Assembly: GCF_002929705.1 (NCBI RefSeq)
Contig: NZ_PJIN01000003.1
Coordinates: forward strand, 434,001-498,000
Direction of reading: 5' to 3'
DNA length: 64,000 nt
DNA from: Arthrobacter sp. N199823
GTDB taxonomy: Bacteria > Actinomycetota > Actinomycetes > Actinomycetales > Micrococcaceae
Under the pieces are notes generated by a model, which was not told where the DNA came from, searched no databases, and worked only from the letters and a program-made list of their open reading frames with translations. Shown piece by piece: positions 9,018 to 19,080 of the stretch; the stretch's first letter is position 1; every line of letters begins with the position of its first letter. Position numbers and translations under genes: made by a program.

Positions 9018-9596
9018 TTACTCGGGAGCCGCGAACTCGGTCTCGCCCTTGGCCCACAGGGTGATCCGGTATTCGGTCCCGTTCTTCGAGGTGTGCCAGC
9101 CCTCCACGGGCGACGCCCCTCGGAACGTCCAGTCCTGGCCCAGCCCAGGAGCTTGCGTATCGCCGGCAACGTCTGAATTGATGACTGTCACCACGGCCAC
9201 ATTGCAGTGCTCGGCTGCCTGCGCATAGACCTGGCCGCCGCCAATGACCCAGACTTCATTGCCGCCGGGGGAGAACTGCGCCTCAACGATGGCCTCCTCA
9301 AGCGAGTCAAGCACGACGGCGCCGCTAGCCTCAGGCGTGGAAGCCCACCCTGGTTGCCGGGTCACCACGATGTTGGTGCGCTCCGGCAGCGGGCGGAACT
9401 TGTCCGGGAAGGATTCCCAGGTGCGCCGTCCCATGACCACCGGGTGGCCCAGAGTGACGCGCTTGAAGTGGGCCATGTCCTCGGGCAAGTGCCACGGCAT
9501 GCCGCCATCGGCCCCAATGACACCTTGGTTAGTCTGAGCCCAGATCATGCCGACGATGGGCTGGGTGAAACGGTAGGTGGAGAGGGACTCGCTCAT
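9018..9596 (-). CDS. folA: Dihydrofolate reductase
   Basis: FolA reduces dihydrofolate to tetrahydrofolate with NADPH, regenerating the cofactor consumed by thymidylate synthase next door. The 192 residues contain the DHFR signature region: '[27 protein letters not shown]' with the substrate-binding acidic residue after WHLPE, '[13 protein letters not shown]' and '[13 protein letters not shown]' for NADPH. Its ATG overlaps the thyA stop codon by 4 bp (ATGA), so translation is coupled. The product is slightly longer than the typical 160-170 aa, mostly because of an N-terminal extension of about 10 residues. Confidence 0.97.
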   Translation of the reverse strand: MSESLSTYRFTQPIVGMIWAQTNQGVIGADGGMPWHLPEDMAHFKRVTLGHPVVMGRRTWESFPDKFRPLPERTNIVVTRQPGWASTPEASGAVVLDSLEEAIVEAQFSPGGNEVWVIGGGQVYAQAAEHCNVAVVTVINSDVAGDTQAPGLGQDWTFRGASPVEGWHTSKNGTEYRITLWAKGETEFAAPE

Positions 9597-10411
9597 ACTG
9601 CTATCGGCGCCTTAATTGAGGGGTGGTGCTGGTAGTCGACCAGCTCAAAGTCTGCAAATTCGTAATCAAAGATCGAGTCGGGTTTGCGGTTGATGCGCAG
9701 CTTTGGGTGCGGGTACGGTTCCCGGGAAAGCTGCTCGGTGACCTGCTGGATGTGGTCGTCATAAATATGCACATCTCCGCCGGTCCAGATGAATTCACCG
9801 GGCTCCATGTCCAGTTGCTGCGCCATCATCATGGTCAGCAAAGCATAGGAGGCAATGTTGAACGGCACGCCCAGGAACGTGTCCGCTGAGCGCTGGTACA
9901 GCTGGCAGCTGAGCTTGCCGCGTCCGTCCTCGGTGGGGGCAACATAGAACTGGAAGAAGGCATGGCACGGCGGCAACGCCATGTTCTTCAGCTCAGCCAC
10001 ATTCCAGGCCGAGACAATGTGCCGGCGCGAATCAGGGTTTTCCTTCAACGACTCCATGACGGCGGAAATCTGGTCGATGTGCTCCCCGTCCGGGGTGGGC
10101 CACGAGCGCCACTGTACGCCGTACACGGGACCAAGCTCGCCGTCGTCGTCCGCCCACTCGTTCCAGATCTTGACACCATTCTCCTGGAGCCAGCGCACAT
10201 TCGAATCGCCGCGCAGGAACCATAGCAGCTCCATGGCGACCGATTTGAAGTGCACGCGCTTGGTGGTGATCAGCGGGAAACTCTCGCTCAGATCAAAGCG
10301 CAGCTGGCGGCCAAAAACGCTGCGCGTGCCGGTGCCGGTGCGGTCTGACTTCGCGATGCCGTTGTCCTGCACATCGCGCAGCATGTCCTCGTATGGGGTC
10401 AAAATAGTCAC
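9593..10411 (-). CDS. thyA: Thymidylate synthase (ThyA type)
   Basis: ThyA methylates dUMP to dTMP using methylene-tetrahydrofolate and leaves dihydrofolate for FolA. The 272 residues show '[19 protein letters not shown]' near the N-terminus, the catalytic Cys in '[12 protein letters not shown]', the Arg/Asp/Asn-rich dUMP site '[23 protein letters not shown]' and '[15 protein letters not shown]'. The length matches the E. coli enzyme (264). It is first in the thyA-folA pair, and the genes overlap by 4 bp. Confidence 0.98.
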   Translation of the reverse strand: MTILTPYEDMLRDVQDNGIAKSDRTGTGTRSVFGRQLRFDLSESFPLITTKRVHFKSVAMELLWFLRGDSNVRWLQENGVKIWNEWADDDGELGPVYGVQWRSWPTPDGEHIDQISAVMESLKENPDSRRHIVSAWNVAELKNMALPPCHAFFQFYVAPTEDGRGKLSCQLYQRSADTFLGVPFNIASYALLTMMMAQQLDMEPGEFIWTGGDVHIYDDHIQQVTEQLSREPYPHPKLRINRKPDSIFDYEFADFELVDYQHHPSIKAPIAV

Positions 10412-10427
10412 GCCAGACAGTCTACTT

Positions 10428-10865
10428 CTACTTGCCGCGCTGGTTCAGGCGCCCTTGCAACAGTGTGACGAGCATCTTGCCGTCCAGCCCTGCCCGTTCA
10501 CCTTCTTCAATGAGATGTTCGACGGCGGCCATCACCCCGAGTGCGTTCGTCACCGGCGGGGGCGGGTGCACCGCAGTCGCTCCGGGATTCCGTTCATCGG
10601 CTAGGGCGCCTTGCGGCAGTAGACCTTCTGCCACTACGGTGCCCTGCCTGCGGTTGGTAGTGACAAGGCCGGCGGCCTCCAGCTCCTTGTAGGCGCGGGC
10701 CACCGTGCCGGCCGCCACCCCAAGGTCCGCAGCGAGGCTTCGAATGGTTGGCAGCCGGGTGCCTGCTGGCAACTGACCAACGGCAATGAGTGAAGAGATT
10801 TGTGTCTGGACCTGTTCGTACGGTGGGGTTCCCGTTTGCAGGTCAATGACAATCTGAGCGTCCAT
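10428..10865 (-). CDS. GntR-family regulator, YtrA-like short form
   Basis: The 145 residues hold a GntR winged helix-turn-helix in the first ~78 residues ('[19 protein letters not shown]', '[26 protein letters not shown]', '[13 protein letters not shown]') and a short helical C-terminal region. That is too small for a ligand-binding FadR/UTRA domain, which is the YtrA layout. YtrA-type regulators normally repress their own operon, encoding membrane or ABC-transport proteins. Here the gene lies 4 bp after the end of a polytopic membrane protein gene. A 16-bp perfect inverted repeat at the operon start is the likely operator. Confidence 0.9.
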   Translation of the reverse strand: MDAQIVIDLQTGTPPYEQVQTQISSLIAVGQLPAGTRLPTIRSLAADLGVAAGTVARAYKELEAAGLVTTNRRQGTVVAEGLLPQGALADERNPGATAVHPPPPVTNALGVMAAVEHLIEEGERAGLDGKMLVTLLQGRLNQRGK

Positions 10866-10869
10866 GGCG

Positions 10870-12528
10870 CTACTTTTTCAGAGGTGTGGCGTCAGAAGTC
10901 TTCGTTGCTACGGGCATGAAGTCGGCCGGAGTGAAGCCTCTGACCGGGTAGAAACACAGGGTGGCTGCAACCACTAGAGCGAATGCGCCGACAACCCCGA
11001 ACGCGGAATTCGCTGACTCCCCGCCGAACGTTGGTTCCGTTCCCACGGCCAGCAACGCCGCTGCCAGAAGAGCGAACAAGCCGCCGCCCACCGTTCGGCA
11101 GATCCTAAACAATGACCGCCTGCGCAGCGTTCTATCCAGCAACTCCGAAGCATTACTCAATCCTGGGCGCAGCAGGACAACGCGTGCGGAAGCTGCGCCC
11201 GCGAATAGGAGCGCCACAGCGCAGACAAGGGGAACTAGGAAGTGCGGCGAGGAACTGCCAAAACCTGGCCAGTCATACATGCCTCCCCTATTGATGCTGT
11301 TACTCATGATGAGCAGGGGAATGAGACCGAGCCCGCCAACGGCAACGGCGAGAATAAGTGTTGTGGGAACGGCCGCTTTGAGGCGGGTACGGGTGGTACC
11401 GGGAGTGGCGTAATTTTTTCGCAACACGAGCTCCAAGCATAAGTGCGAGAGCAGCACGAAAACCAAGGCCAGTGTGAGCGGGCCCAGCCAGCCAAACCAC
11501 GGCACAGTCAACCACCCAGCCACGAGGCCAAGAGTTCCGGCCAGTGGTGCCGTGACACCTGCCGCATTGCTCAGTTTGGCCGCGGCGGGGCCGTCTCCTG
11601 CGGAAGTGGCCTCAGCTCTCCCGGTACTGAACAAAGTGTTGTATCCGGCGTCGTCCGTGGGGGAGTCAAGGAATGGGGGCTTCCAGAACAGCATGGCAAT
11701 GAGGACGACCATGTTGACTATGGCCAGCCAGTTCACCCATGAGGTTGTGGTGGAATCCGGGGCTGGCTGGCTCAGATAGTTCCCGGCGATTGCGGCCAGC
11801 CCGGATGCGACGGTGGCAGAGACGCGGAGCAGCCGATTCATGCCGATGGTCCGCAGGGTGTTGTTTTGCTCCAGAGTCAGATTTTCAAGTGACCTGCGCG
11901 AGGCAATGAGGCGCATGACCAAAAAGGTACCGACGGTGAGAAGAAGAAATCCAGCACCCAGTGCCGTGGCGAGGACATATCCGGGCGTGCGTCCGTGCTG
12001 GGTCTGAATCGATTGACCACTCTCGCCGAGGATGACGCTGGTAGCGGAGATGAATCCGGGGGCGAAAAAGAGCCATGAAAGAGTGGCGGCTGTGAGCGCG
12101 AAGATCCCTGCCACGGTCCATCCCAAGGCCGGCTCGATGTAGTCGCGGGTACGCCGAAACTCCAGAACTGCAACGCGACGGGGCGACTTTGGTGTGGGCC
12201 AGGTGGATTGCCCGATGGCGTGGACAGCAACTACCGCCACCACTGGGCCGAGAATGGCAAGCCAGGGGATTGTCGCCCAGGGTTCTGCCTGCAGTTGGTC
12301 GGGATTGTAAATTCCGGCCCGGTTGGCGCCGGTCAGGCCGCTGAACGCCCAAGCAATGACGCCGGTCCACAGGGCGTGCTTGCGGATGTGCTCAAGGGAT
12401 TTTGATGCAGCTTTGCTCCACACGAACATGCGCAGGGCCAGGTACGCCACAACTGCGGCGCTGACACCCACCGTGCCTACAAGGACCAGCAGTTCCATCC
12501 AGTTGATATCAAACATCATTTCCCCCAT
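10870..12528 (-). CDS. Polytopic membrane protein co-transcribed with GntR regulator
   Basis: The product is up to 552 residues of unknown family, with about 12-13 predicted hydrophobic helices and a central soluble loop (about residues 290-315). The annotated start (12528) is 2 bp from the end of a perfect inverted repeat. An internal ATG pair at 12519/12516 has a GGGGGA Shine-Dalgarno just upstream and may be the true start. No transporter signature or ATPase motif is visible. Pairing with a YtrA-like repressor suggests an envelope-stress or drug-responsive membrane function, as inference only. Confidence 0.78.
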   Translation of the reverse strand: MGEMMFDINWMELLVLVGTVGVSAAVVAYLALRMFVWSKAASKSLEHIRKHALWTGVIAWAFSGLTGANRAGIYNPDQLQAEPWATIPWLAILGPVVAVVAVHAIGQSTWPTPKSPRRVAVLEFRRTRDYIEPALGWTVAGIFALTAATLSWLFFAPGFISATSVILGESGQSIQTQHGRTPGYVLATALGAGFLLLTVGTFLVMRLIASRRSLENLTLEQNNTLRTIGMNRLLRVSATVASGLAAIAGNYLSQPAPDSTTTSWVNWLAIVNMVVLIAMLFWKPPFLDSPTDDAGYNTLFSTGRAEATSAGDGPAAAKLSNAAGVTAPLAGTLGLVAGWLTVPWFGWLGPLTLALVFVLLSHLCLELVLRKNYATPGTTRTRLKAAVPTTLILAVAVGGLGLIPLLIMSNSINRGGMYDWPGFGSSSPHFLVPLVCAVALLFAGAASARVVLLRPGLSNASELLDRTLRRRSLFRICRTVGGGLFALLAAALLAVGTEPTFGGESANSAFGVVGAFALVVAATLCFYPVRGFTPADFMPVATKTSDATPLKK

Positions 12529-12530
12529 GA

Positions 12531-12574
12531 CCGATGAATCTTTGTATCGAGTGTACGGTACAAAGATTCATCGG
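12531..12574 (-). promoter_or_regulatory. Perfect 16-bp inverted repeat, probable GntR operator/promoter
   Basis: The arms at 12531-12546 and 12559-12574 are exact reverse complements (CCGATGAATCTTTGTA) around a 12-bp spacer. The repeat ends 2 bp before the first possible start codon of the membrane protein gene whose operon encodes a GntR regulator. TACACT-like and TACAAAG segments inside could serve as -10 elements. Autoregulation is inference from position. Confidence 0.7.
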
Positions 12575-12619
12575 CGCTAGGGTTTGTCGCCGTATGGCGG
12601 TTTCAACCACGTCACCGGT

Positions 12620-12649
12620 GGGGAACTGTGCGTCCTAGTTCCCCTTTTT
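12620..12649 (+). terminator. Orphan plus-strand intrinsic terminator
   Basis: The stem GGGGAACT (12620-12627) pairs with AGTTCCCC (12637-12644), with a 9-nt loop, followed by T5. It is oriented for plus-strand transcription, but both flanking genes are on the minus strand. It could end a short divergent RNA starting at the palindrome at 12531-12574. Confidence 0.55.
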
Positions 12650-12700
12650 GGAAATTGCCGCCGCTGCCGCACCAAGCCGGGTTTATCGAGGCTGGATTTG

Positions 12701-13666
12701 TCAGTCTTCGTAGGGCTTGTGCTGCTCCAAGGCCACAATGGTGCCGGGTTTGTCCACGGAAACGTGCGCAATGAGGACTTCGCCGGGGGATAGATGCGGA
12801 TCAAGGAAAGGCAGAGACTGACGCATTGCGGGGGGCATATGCCCGGCCAGGGCCTTCAGGACAGTGGGCAGCACCGGGCGGTGGGTGCACAGGGCAGTGG
12901 CCGATGAACGTGTCAGCATCTTTTCCACGACCGCGGTCACCTTGGCCGGATGGCGTTTGTGATCGGCTTCCGTCAACCATTGCACTACCTTGACCTTGGC
13001 CTTGGTGGCCTGCGCATAGGGAGAAATGGTGGCGATGCAGCGCAGCCAATCACTGGTGTAGATGCGGCCTGGGTGCCATGCCATAAGCAGTCGATGCAGG
13101 TACAGGGCCTGCCGTTTGCCGGTGGCAGCCAGCGGACGTTCGCCCTCCGCCCGTGTCCACGATGAACGCGGCTTGGCTTTGGCGTGCCGGATGATCACCA
13201 AGGGCCACGTGCTCAGTCTGGAACCTTCATAGGCTGCTACTAGCGCTTCCAAGGGTTCTAGATCTGACGGGTTGGAGAGCAGCACACGGGCCTTGCCGGG
13301 ACTGCACCAAAGAGCAACATCCACTTCCTTACCGTCCGGGAGTGCTGGCAGATCATCCACTGCGGCAGCCCAGTAGTGGACTTCTTTGCAGCCCGGTTTT
13401 ACGGCATAACGAATAGACGGCAGCGGAATGCCCAAGGTGATGGCCAGGCCCACTTCCTCAGACACTTCCCGCACTGCACATTCGGGCAGAGTTTCGCCCT
13501 TGTCCAGCTTGCCTTTAGGCCAGGACCAGTCGTCGTAGCGCTGACGATGGATCAAGAGAACTTCAAACTTTTTCTTCTTAACCCGCCAGCAGAGGGCGCC
13601 AGCGGCATAAATGGAGACTGCCATGCTCTCGTCAAGCGGGGTTTCCAGGTGTTCAGTGTTGCGCAT
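12701..13666 (-). CDS. Nudix hydrolase fused to histidine phosphatase domain (MutT1-like)
   Basis: The start is set at the ATG at 13666, whose A is the last base of the ppk TAA stop (TAATG), giving tight translational coupling. The 321 residues have an N-terminal Nudix domain with a complete box (G52-x5-E58-x7-RE-V-x-EE-x-G73). A C-terminal histidine phosphatase (RHG) domain begins near 'VIIRHAKAKPRSSW' (His161 as phospho-acceptor). This two-domain layout is that of mycobacterial MutT1, which converts 8-oxo-(d)GTP in steps and also acts on dinucleoside polyphosphates. Position behind ppk suggests joint control of nucleotide/polyphosphate metabolism. Confidence 0.92.
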   Translation of the reverse strand: MRNTEHLETPLDESMAVSIYAAGALCWRVKKKKFEVLLIHRQRYDDWSWPKGKLDKGETLPECAVREVSEEVGLAITLGIPLPSIRYAVKPGCKEVHYWAAAVDDLPALPDGKEVDVALWCSPGKARVLLSNPSDLEPLEALVAAYEGSRLSTWPLVIIRHAKAKPRSSWTRAEGERPLAATGKRQALYLHRLLMAWHPGRIYTSDWLRCIATISPYAQATKAKVKVVQWLTEADHKRHPAKVTAVVEKMLTRSSATALCTHRPVLPTVLKALAGHMPPAMRQSLPFLDPHLSPGEVLIAHVSVDKPGTIVALEQHKPYED

Positions 13667-15915
13667 TAACGGTGCTGTGCAGATCGTGGACGTGACCGGC
13701 TGGCAAGCAACCATGATTGAACATCGAGCAGGGGGTTTCCTTCACCATCTAGGTGGTGGCGCTTCCACTCGCCCTCCTGATCCAGATGCCAGCTGGCCGT
13801 CTGCGGATCGAGGTAGCGGCTCAAAAGTGAGTTCACTTCGGCGATGTCGTCACGGTTGGACAGTCTCACCAACGCCTCGACGCGGCGGTCCAGGTTCCGG
13901 TGCATCATGTCAGCAGAGCCAATGTAGACAATGCTGTTGTCACCACCGCCATTAGCAAAGGTGAACACGCGTGAGTGCTCAAGGAATCGGCCCAGTACCG
14001 ATCTGACAGTGATGTTTTCACTCAGACCGGGAATGCCCGGGCGCAGTGAACAAATACCACGCACAATGACGCCAACTTCCACACCAGCCTGTGAGGCGCG
14101 GTAGAGCGAATCGATGATGGCTTCATCCACCATGGAATTGACCTTGATCCGAACCTGCGCCGGCAAGCCAGCTTTTTTGTTCGCGATTTCTGCGTCGATC
14201 AGATCGATGAGGCCACTGCGCACGGAGCGCGGAGCCACCAATAGCCTGTCAAAGGAGGTCTTCGGGGCGTAGCCCGAGAGCTGGTTGAACAGCTTGGACA
14301 GGTCCTCGCCCACCTGGTTGTCTGCCGTCAGCAGCCCCAAGTCTTCGTAGTACCTAGCCGTGCGGGGGTGGTAGTTTCCCGTGCCAATGTGGCAGTAACG
14401 GCGCAGGCCGTCCTGCTCCTGACGGACCACCAAGGAAAGCTTGCAGTGAGTCTTCAGCCCCACAATGCCGTACACCACGTGTACGCCAGCCTGCTCAAGT
14501 TTCCGGGCCCAAGAGATGTTGGCCTGCTCGTCAAAGCGAGCCTTGATCTCCACGAGAGCCAAGACCTGCTTGCCAGCTTCGGCCGCGTCAACGAGCGCAT
14601 CAACAATGGGCGAATCGCCGGAGGTCCGGTACAGGGTCTGCTTGATGGCGCGCACCTTGGGATCCGCTGCAGCCTGCTCCAAGAAGGCCTGCACCGAGGT
14701 GGAGAACGCGTCATAGGGGTGGTGCAGCAGGATGTCACGACGGCGCATGGCAGCAAAGACGTTAGCCGCCTTTGAGGTTTCCGAAGCGTTCAGATCACGG
14801 GACGTGTGAGCCACATGCTTGGGGTAACGCAGATCCGGCCTATCGATTCCACCAATGATGGACAGGCCGCGCAAATCAAGCGGAGCCGGCAGGAAGTAAA
14901 CCTCTGACTCGTCAACATCAAGCTCGCGCACCAACAGCTCAAGGATGCTGGGGTTGATGTCTGTTGCCACCTCAAGGCGCACCGGCGGGCCGAACTTGCG
15001 GCGCAGCAGTTCCTTCTCGAGCGCTTGCAGAAGGTTCTCGGCGTCGTCCTCTTCTACCTCGAGGTCTTCGTTACGGGTCACCCGGAAGGTGTGGTGCTCC
15101 ACAATTTCCATGCCTGGGAACAGCTGGTCCAGGTGCTGGGCGATAACTTCTTCCAAGGGAATGAAGCGAGCCACCCGGCCGGGGACGGTACCGGCGCGGG
15201 ATCCGTCGAGTCCCACCAAGCGGGGGAGCAAATCCGGCACTTTCAGACGTGCGAAGAGTTCCTTGTCGCTGACGGGGTTACGAACCACCACAGCCAAGTT
15301 CAGGGACAAGCCGGAAATGTACGGGAAGGGGTGTGCCGGATCCACCGCGAGCGGGGTGAGGATGGGGAACATCTTCTCGGCAAACATCTTTGAAAGCTGA
15401 ACCTTGGAAGGGTCATCGAGCTCATCCCAGTGGACAAGGTGGATGTGCTCGTAGGCCAACGCCGGACGGATCTGGTTGGCAAAGACATGGGCGTGCCGGG
15501 CATGGAGCTCATGGGCGGCGTCGCTGATTTGTTCCAAAACCTCCAAGGGGCTCAGCCCTGCGGGGGAGGGCACAGCCAAACCGGCGGCGATGCGGCGCTT
15601 CAAACCAGCCACCCGGACCATGAAGAATTCATCCAAGTTGGAGGCGAAAATGGACAGGAACGTGACGCGTTCCAGCAGCTGCAGGTCAGGATCTTCTGCC
15701 AATTCCAGAACCCGGGCGTTGAAGGCCAGCCAGCTCAGTTCCCTGTCAAGGAAACGGTCAGGGCTCACATCACCTTCGGGAGTGAGTGAGGGTTCGAATT
15801 CCGGGATTTCAATTCGATCCTGGGTGGCCCTGGCCGAAGGGACTTCGCCAGCAATAAAGCGTTCCCTGCCAGTGGCGACTGCCGTGCTCGGAGAGCCTTT
15901 GTATTCGCGCTTCAT
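13666..15915 (-). CDS. ppk: Polyphosphate kinase 1
   Basis: PPK1 reversibly transfers the ATP gamma-phosphate to inorganic polyphosphate. The 749 residues show the N-terminal '[15 protein letters not shown]' and '[17 protein letters not shown]' segments. The catalytic pair comprises the phosphorylated His490 in GLKTHCKL and His509 in HIGTGNYHP. They are 19 residues apart, as in E. coli (435/454). The C-terminal '[17 protein letters not shown]' segment is also present. The length is slightly above E. coli PPK1 (688) because of an N-terminal extension of about 50 residues. It is first in a two-gene operon with the MutT1-like gene. Confidence 0.98.
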   Translation of the reverse strand: MKREYKGSPSTAVATGRERFIAGEVPSARATQDRIEIPEFEPSLTPEGDVSPDRFLDRELSWLAFNARVLELAEDPDLQLLERVTFLSIFASNLDEFFMVRVAGLKRRIAAGLAVPSPAGLSPLEVLEQISDAAHELHARHAHVFANQIRPALAYEHIHLVHWDELDDPSKVQLSKMFAEKMFPILTPLAVDPAHPFPYISGLSLNLAVVVRNPVSDKELFARLKVPDLLPRLVGLDGSRAGTVPGRVARFIPLEEVIAQHLDQLFPGMEIVEHHTFRVTRNEDLEVEEDDAENLLQALEKELLRRKFGPPVRLEVATDINPSILELLVRELDVDESEVYFLPAPLDLRGLSIIGGIDRPDLRYPKHVAHTSRDLNASETSKAANVFAAMRRRDILLHHPYDAFSTSVQAFLEQAAADPKVRAIKQTLYRTSGDSPIVDALVDAAEAGKQVLALVEIKARFDEQANISWARKLEQAGVHVVYGIVGLKTHCKLSLVVRQEQDGLRRYCHIGTGNYHPRTARYYEDLGLLTADNQVGEDLSKLFNQLSGYAPKTSFDRLLVAPRSVRSGLIDLIDAEIANKKAGLPAQVRIKVNSMVDEAIIDSLYRASQAGVEVGVIVRGICSLRPGIPGLSENITVRSVLGRFLEHSRVFTFANGGGDNSIVYIGSADMMHRNLDRRVEALVRLSNRDDIAEVNSLLSRYLDPQTASWHLDQEGEWKRHHLDGEGNPLLDVQSWLLASRSRPRSAQHR

Positions 15916-15981
15916 CGATAAGTCCTCATGGTTGGAGCTAGTGGATCAACTTTACAAGCCTGGTCGCTACCCGCAGGCGGG

Positions 15982-16968
15982 CTAGGCGGAGAGAGGGCCG
16001 TACATGACGTCGGAGTCCCACTTTGTGAAACCAAGTTTGCGGTAGAGCGATACTGCCGCTTCATTGTCCGCATCAACGTAAAGCATAATTGCTCGCAGCC
16101 CCGAGTTTTGCAGGTAGTCCATTCCTTGGCGGGTGAGGGTTTTACCCAGGCCAAGCCCCTGAGCGGCAGGTGTGACACCCACCACGTAAACCTCTCCCAT
16201 GGCGGCCTGGCCTGCGCGGGCAGGATGAATCTTGGTCCAGTGGAACCCTAAGATTTCGCCTGCGTCATTCACTGCCAAGAAGAACCCCTGGGGGTCAAAC
16301 CACTCTTCTGCCATGCGCGCCTGCAGGTCCGCCAGAGTCAGTGAGCCCTGCTCGGGATGATGGGCAAAGGCTGCTGCATTGGCGGCCAGCCAGCGCTCTT
16401 CATCGTGGTGCGGGACAAATGTCCGCAGCGTCACGCCGTCGGGCGCTTCATAGTGCGCGGCAGTCTGTGGGTCAGCGGACGACGGCGCCTGCCGGACCAG
16501 GCGCATACGCCACAGTTCCCGGATGGCGTGGTAGCCGTAACTGGCGGCCAGATCGGCGGCCGCCTCATGGTCGCCGTGGGACCAGGCCTTGATTCCCTGC
16601 AAGCCGCGCACTTCAACTAGTTTGTCCGCGAGGATGGCTCCAACGCCGTCGTTGCGGTAGGCGGGGTGGACCACAATCTCCAGAACGCCTTCACTGCCAT
16701 TGAGCACCACCACCGCAACCCCTGCCAGATCCTCCCCGACAGTGGGGGAAGCGTCCTCGGGAGCATAGGTGAGCAATGTCAGGACGGTGTGGGGACCGGC
16801 GTCGGCGGATTTCATCTCCACCAAGGTCTGCTCAGAGAAGGGCGGGTTGCCGTCGGCATCCTCGGCAGCGGCAATCACGGTCTGGATCTCTTGCAGCAGC
16901 TCGGGCCCGGGGGCGCCTGAGAGTACTGTTACCGGCCAGCTATCAGTCTTTGCGGGGCTCATGTTCAC
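15982..16968 (-). CDS. mshD: Mycothiol synthase (tandem GNAT)
   Basis: MshD acetylates the cysteinyl amine of Cys-GlcN-Ins with acetyl-CoA, the last step of mycothiol synthesis. The 328 residues form two GNAT domains. The C-terminal one has a clear acetyl-CoA loop ('VGVTPAAQGLGLGKTL') and 'LYVDADNEAAVSLYRKLGF'. The start is GTG at 16968; an in-frame ATG at 16962 is an alternative. glnR lies upstream on the same strand, matching the Rv0818-Rv0819 order in M. tuberculosis, which strengthens both assignments. Confidence 0.93.
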   Translation of the reverse strand: MNMSPAKTDSWPVTVLSGAPGPELLQEIQTVIAAAEDADGNPPFSEQTLVEMKSADAGPHTVLTLLTYAPEDASPTVGEDLAGVAVVVLNGSEGVLEIVVHPAYRNDGVGAILADKLVEVRGLQGIKAWSHGDHEAAADLAASYGYHAIRELWRMRLVRQAPSSADPQTAAHYEAPDGVTLRTFVPHHDEERWLAANAAAFAHHPEQGSLTLADLQARMAEEWFDPQGFFLAVNDAGEILGFHWTKIHPARAGQAAMGEVYVVGVTPAAQGLGLGKTLTRQGMDYLQNSGLRAIMLYVDADNEAAVSLYRKLGFTKWDSDVMYGPLSA

Positions 16969-17179
16969 AGCCTAGTGTGCACTGCTGGGGTAATGCGAGA
17001 CTCGGCGCGCTCTCATCACTGCCCGCTCACGCTCACGTGCCTGAGTTTGCGTGGCAGAGGGGAGCTGGCATAGAGTTTGAGGGCAGCAGGATGGATGAGC
17101 ATATTCCGCCTGCTGAACTGGGGGGATGCACCAGTGGGGTGTCCTCGATACGTTCGACCCGTATGTCCTCCACTTTCAT

Positions 17180-17222
17180 AAAGTAAGGCCCGTTTCCTTC
17201 GTGGAAACGGGCCTTACTTTTA
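17180..17222 (-). terminator. Strong intrinsic terminator after glnR
   Basis: The arms at 17180-17197 and 17203-17220 form a perfect 18-bp stem with a 5-nt loop, and T-runs are provided by the stem ends. It overlaps the glnR stop codon. It should separate glnR from mshD, leaving mshD with its own promoter in the ~210 bp at 16969-17179, where I see no other gene. Confidence 0.85.
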
Positions 17223-17936
17223 TGGGTTAGGGATTGTTCCGGCTTCCGCCATGGATTCTTCGGGGTGGCGGGACACTGTTAATCGGTACCCCACATTTCG
17301 CACAGTACTGATGAGGTTTTCGTTCTCGCTACCCAGTTTGGCGCGAAGTCTACGCACGTGAACATCAACTGTGCGGGTGCCTCCGTAGTAGTCGTAGCCC
17401 CACACCTCATTGAGCAGTTGTGCGCGGGTGAAGACGCGGCCCGGGTGCTGGGCTAGATATTTCAGGAGTTCAAATTCTTTGTACGTCAGGTTCAATGCGC
17501 TGCCGTGGACGCGGGCTGTGTAGCTGTCCTCGTCAATGACAATGCCGGAGGCGTGAATCTCCTGGTTGCCTTCTTCTTCGGACGCCGGAGCCCGCGTCAC
17601 GGCCAGCCGGATACGGGCTTCAACTTCCGCCGGGCCTGCGGATTCAAGGATCATGTCATCGGCAGCCCAAGCGGCAGTGACCACAGCCATTCCGCCCTCG
17701 GTCAGAATCAAAAGAAGGGGAATGCTGATGCCCGTGGCACGCAATATCTGACAGAGGGAACGCGAACCTGCCAGATCAGTCCGGGCATCAACCATAATGA
17801 TTTCAGAGGGGCGTGCATCGAGTAATGCCGTGGCTACGGCTGGCAAGATGTGGATTTCATGGCTCAACAGTTCCAGTGCAGGCAAAATATCCACGGATGA
17901 ACCGTGGTTGTTGGTGAGCAATAAAATCTGCGACAT
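17220..17936 (-). CDS. glnR: GlnR-type global nitrogen response regulator
   Basis: This is a 238-residue OmpR/PhoB-class protein: an atypical receiver domain (1-118) followed by a winged-helix domain (about 135-225, '[20 protein letters not shown]', '[16 protein letters not shown]'). The receiver has the GlnR hallmarks 'ILLLTN', '[12 protein letters not shown]', '[21 protein letters not shown]', 'TEGG' and '[14 protein letters not shown]'. No partner kinase is adjacent, as expected for this orphan regulator of nitrogen assimilation in actinobacteria. Synteny with mshD supports the call. Confidence 0.9.
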   Translation of the reverse strand: MSQILLLTNNHGSSVDILPALELLSHEIHILPAVATALLDARPSEIIMVDARTDLAGSRSLCQILRATGISIPLLLILTEGGMAVVTAAWAADDMILESAGPAEVEARIRLAVTRAPASEEEGNQEIHASGIVIDEDSYTARVHGSALNLTYKEFELLKYLAQHPGRVFTRAQLLNEVWGYDYYGGTRTVDVHVRRLRAKLGSENENLISTVRNVGYRLTVSRHPEESMAEAGTIPNP

Positions 17937-18079
17937 GTCTCCCTAACAAAGTGGCTGAAAAGCGCATCTTTGAGCGTAAAACCGTCGGCGGAGCCCGTCT
18001 GGCGTCATCACCACAAACTAAGACGCTCCGCGACAGGGTTGTTCCACAGTGTACCGGCAGAATAAGGCAGGATTGATGT

Positions 18080-18991
18080 GTGAAGTCATCTATAGCCGGA
18101 CTTATTGGAATCGTCGCACTAGCTCTGCTAGTGGCAGGGCACTACCTTGGACTTGGATACACGGCGGGAGTGAGTATTCTCCTTGCCGTCATTTTTGGGT
18201 ACGGCTGGCCCCACTATCTGGCCATACCGGCCAAGAAGACATTGGGTACTGTCATCGCTGCAACAGGCGCCGCAGCGGCCCTGACTGCCGCCATGGCTGA
18301 GGGCAAGGATTATCTGGCGTGGACTCCTATTTATATTGCTGTGGGGTTCGGGGCTGTCATGGTGGTTCAACTCATCCGCGGCACAGGTCAAAAAAGGCGC
18401 CTGGAGTCCACATTGGGAGCTGGGGCAGGGGTTGTCATTGCAGGGTTTGCCTGTGGATGGGTGGCTTCCTATAGGTTCCTGGGTGAGCCGGGAATGACAT
18501 TCATCGTTGCCATCAGCGCAGCAGTGGCGCTTCTGGCCGGAATGCTCCCATGGCCGGACCGGATGTCTGCTCCTTTGGCCATTGTGCTGGCCGTATTGGC
18601 CGGGCCGCTGACCGCGCTGCTGGTCTCCGATGTCCGCATTGTTCCAGCTGCCGTATTGGCGATCGTGGTGGCAGCCATCATTGCGGCGTTCCGACGCCTG
18701 CGAACACTCACCCTGCCGCTGATTGCCAGTCCGGCACTGAATGTGGCAGACCTTGTGAGCGAGGCGAACGGTGAGGGTGCTCTACAGGGCGCCTCTGACG
18801 CTGCATTAAGCGCCTCCGGCACTGCAGTAACAGGAGCAGCTCAAGGCCCCGTAGCGAGCTCGGCTCCAAGCCCAAGCAGCCGGCCAGCAAGCGCCCTGAC
18901 CCGGGCAATCAGCACGGCAGCTGCTGCGCTGGCCCCCATCTTGTCCATCGGCGCCATTGTGTACTTCGTAGAGAAAATTCTCTTGTCCTAA
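18080..18991 (+). CDS. Hypothetical polytopic membrane protein
   Basis: The 303 residues have about eight hydrophobic helices in residues 1-215, an Ala/Ser-rich soluble linker (about 225-275) and a final helix at the C-terminus. I do not recognise the family. It starts with GTG, divergently from glnR with a 143-bp gap. No catalytic motif is apparent. Location next to glnR makes a regulated envelope function possible, but the sequence does not show this. Confidence 0.75.
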   Translation: MKSSIAGLIGIVALALLVAGHYLGLGYTAGVSILLAVIFGYGWPHYLAIPAKKTLGTVIAATGAAAALTAAMAEGKDYLAWTPIYIAVGFGAVMVVQLIRGTGQKRRLESTLGAGAGVVIAGFACGWVASYRFLGEPGMTFIVAISAAVALLAGMLPWPDRMSAPLAIVLAVLAGPLTALLVSDVRIVPAAVLAIVVAAIIAAFRRLRTLTLPLIASPALNVADLVSEANGEGALQGASDAALSASGTAVTGAAQGPVASSAPSPSSRPASALTRAISTAAAALAPILSIGAIVYFVEKILLS

Positions 18992-19080
18992 ACGGTTGAC
19001 CCGCGCCGGCGAAGGGCCTATTGCCGAGCCCCGGGCACGCCAGTGAATCAACCACGCGCAGAACATTGTAGGATGGCAAC

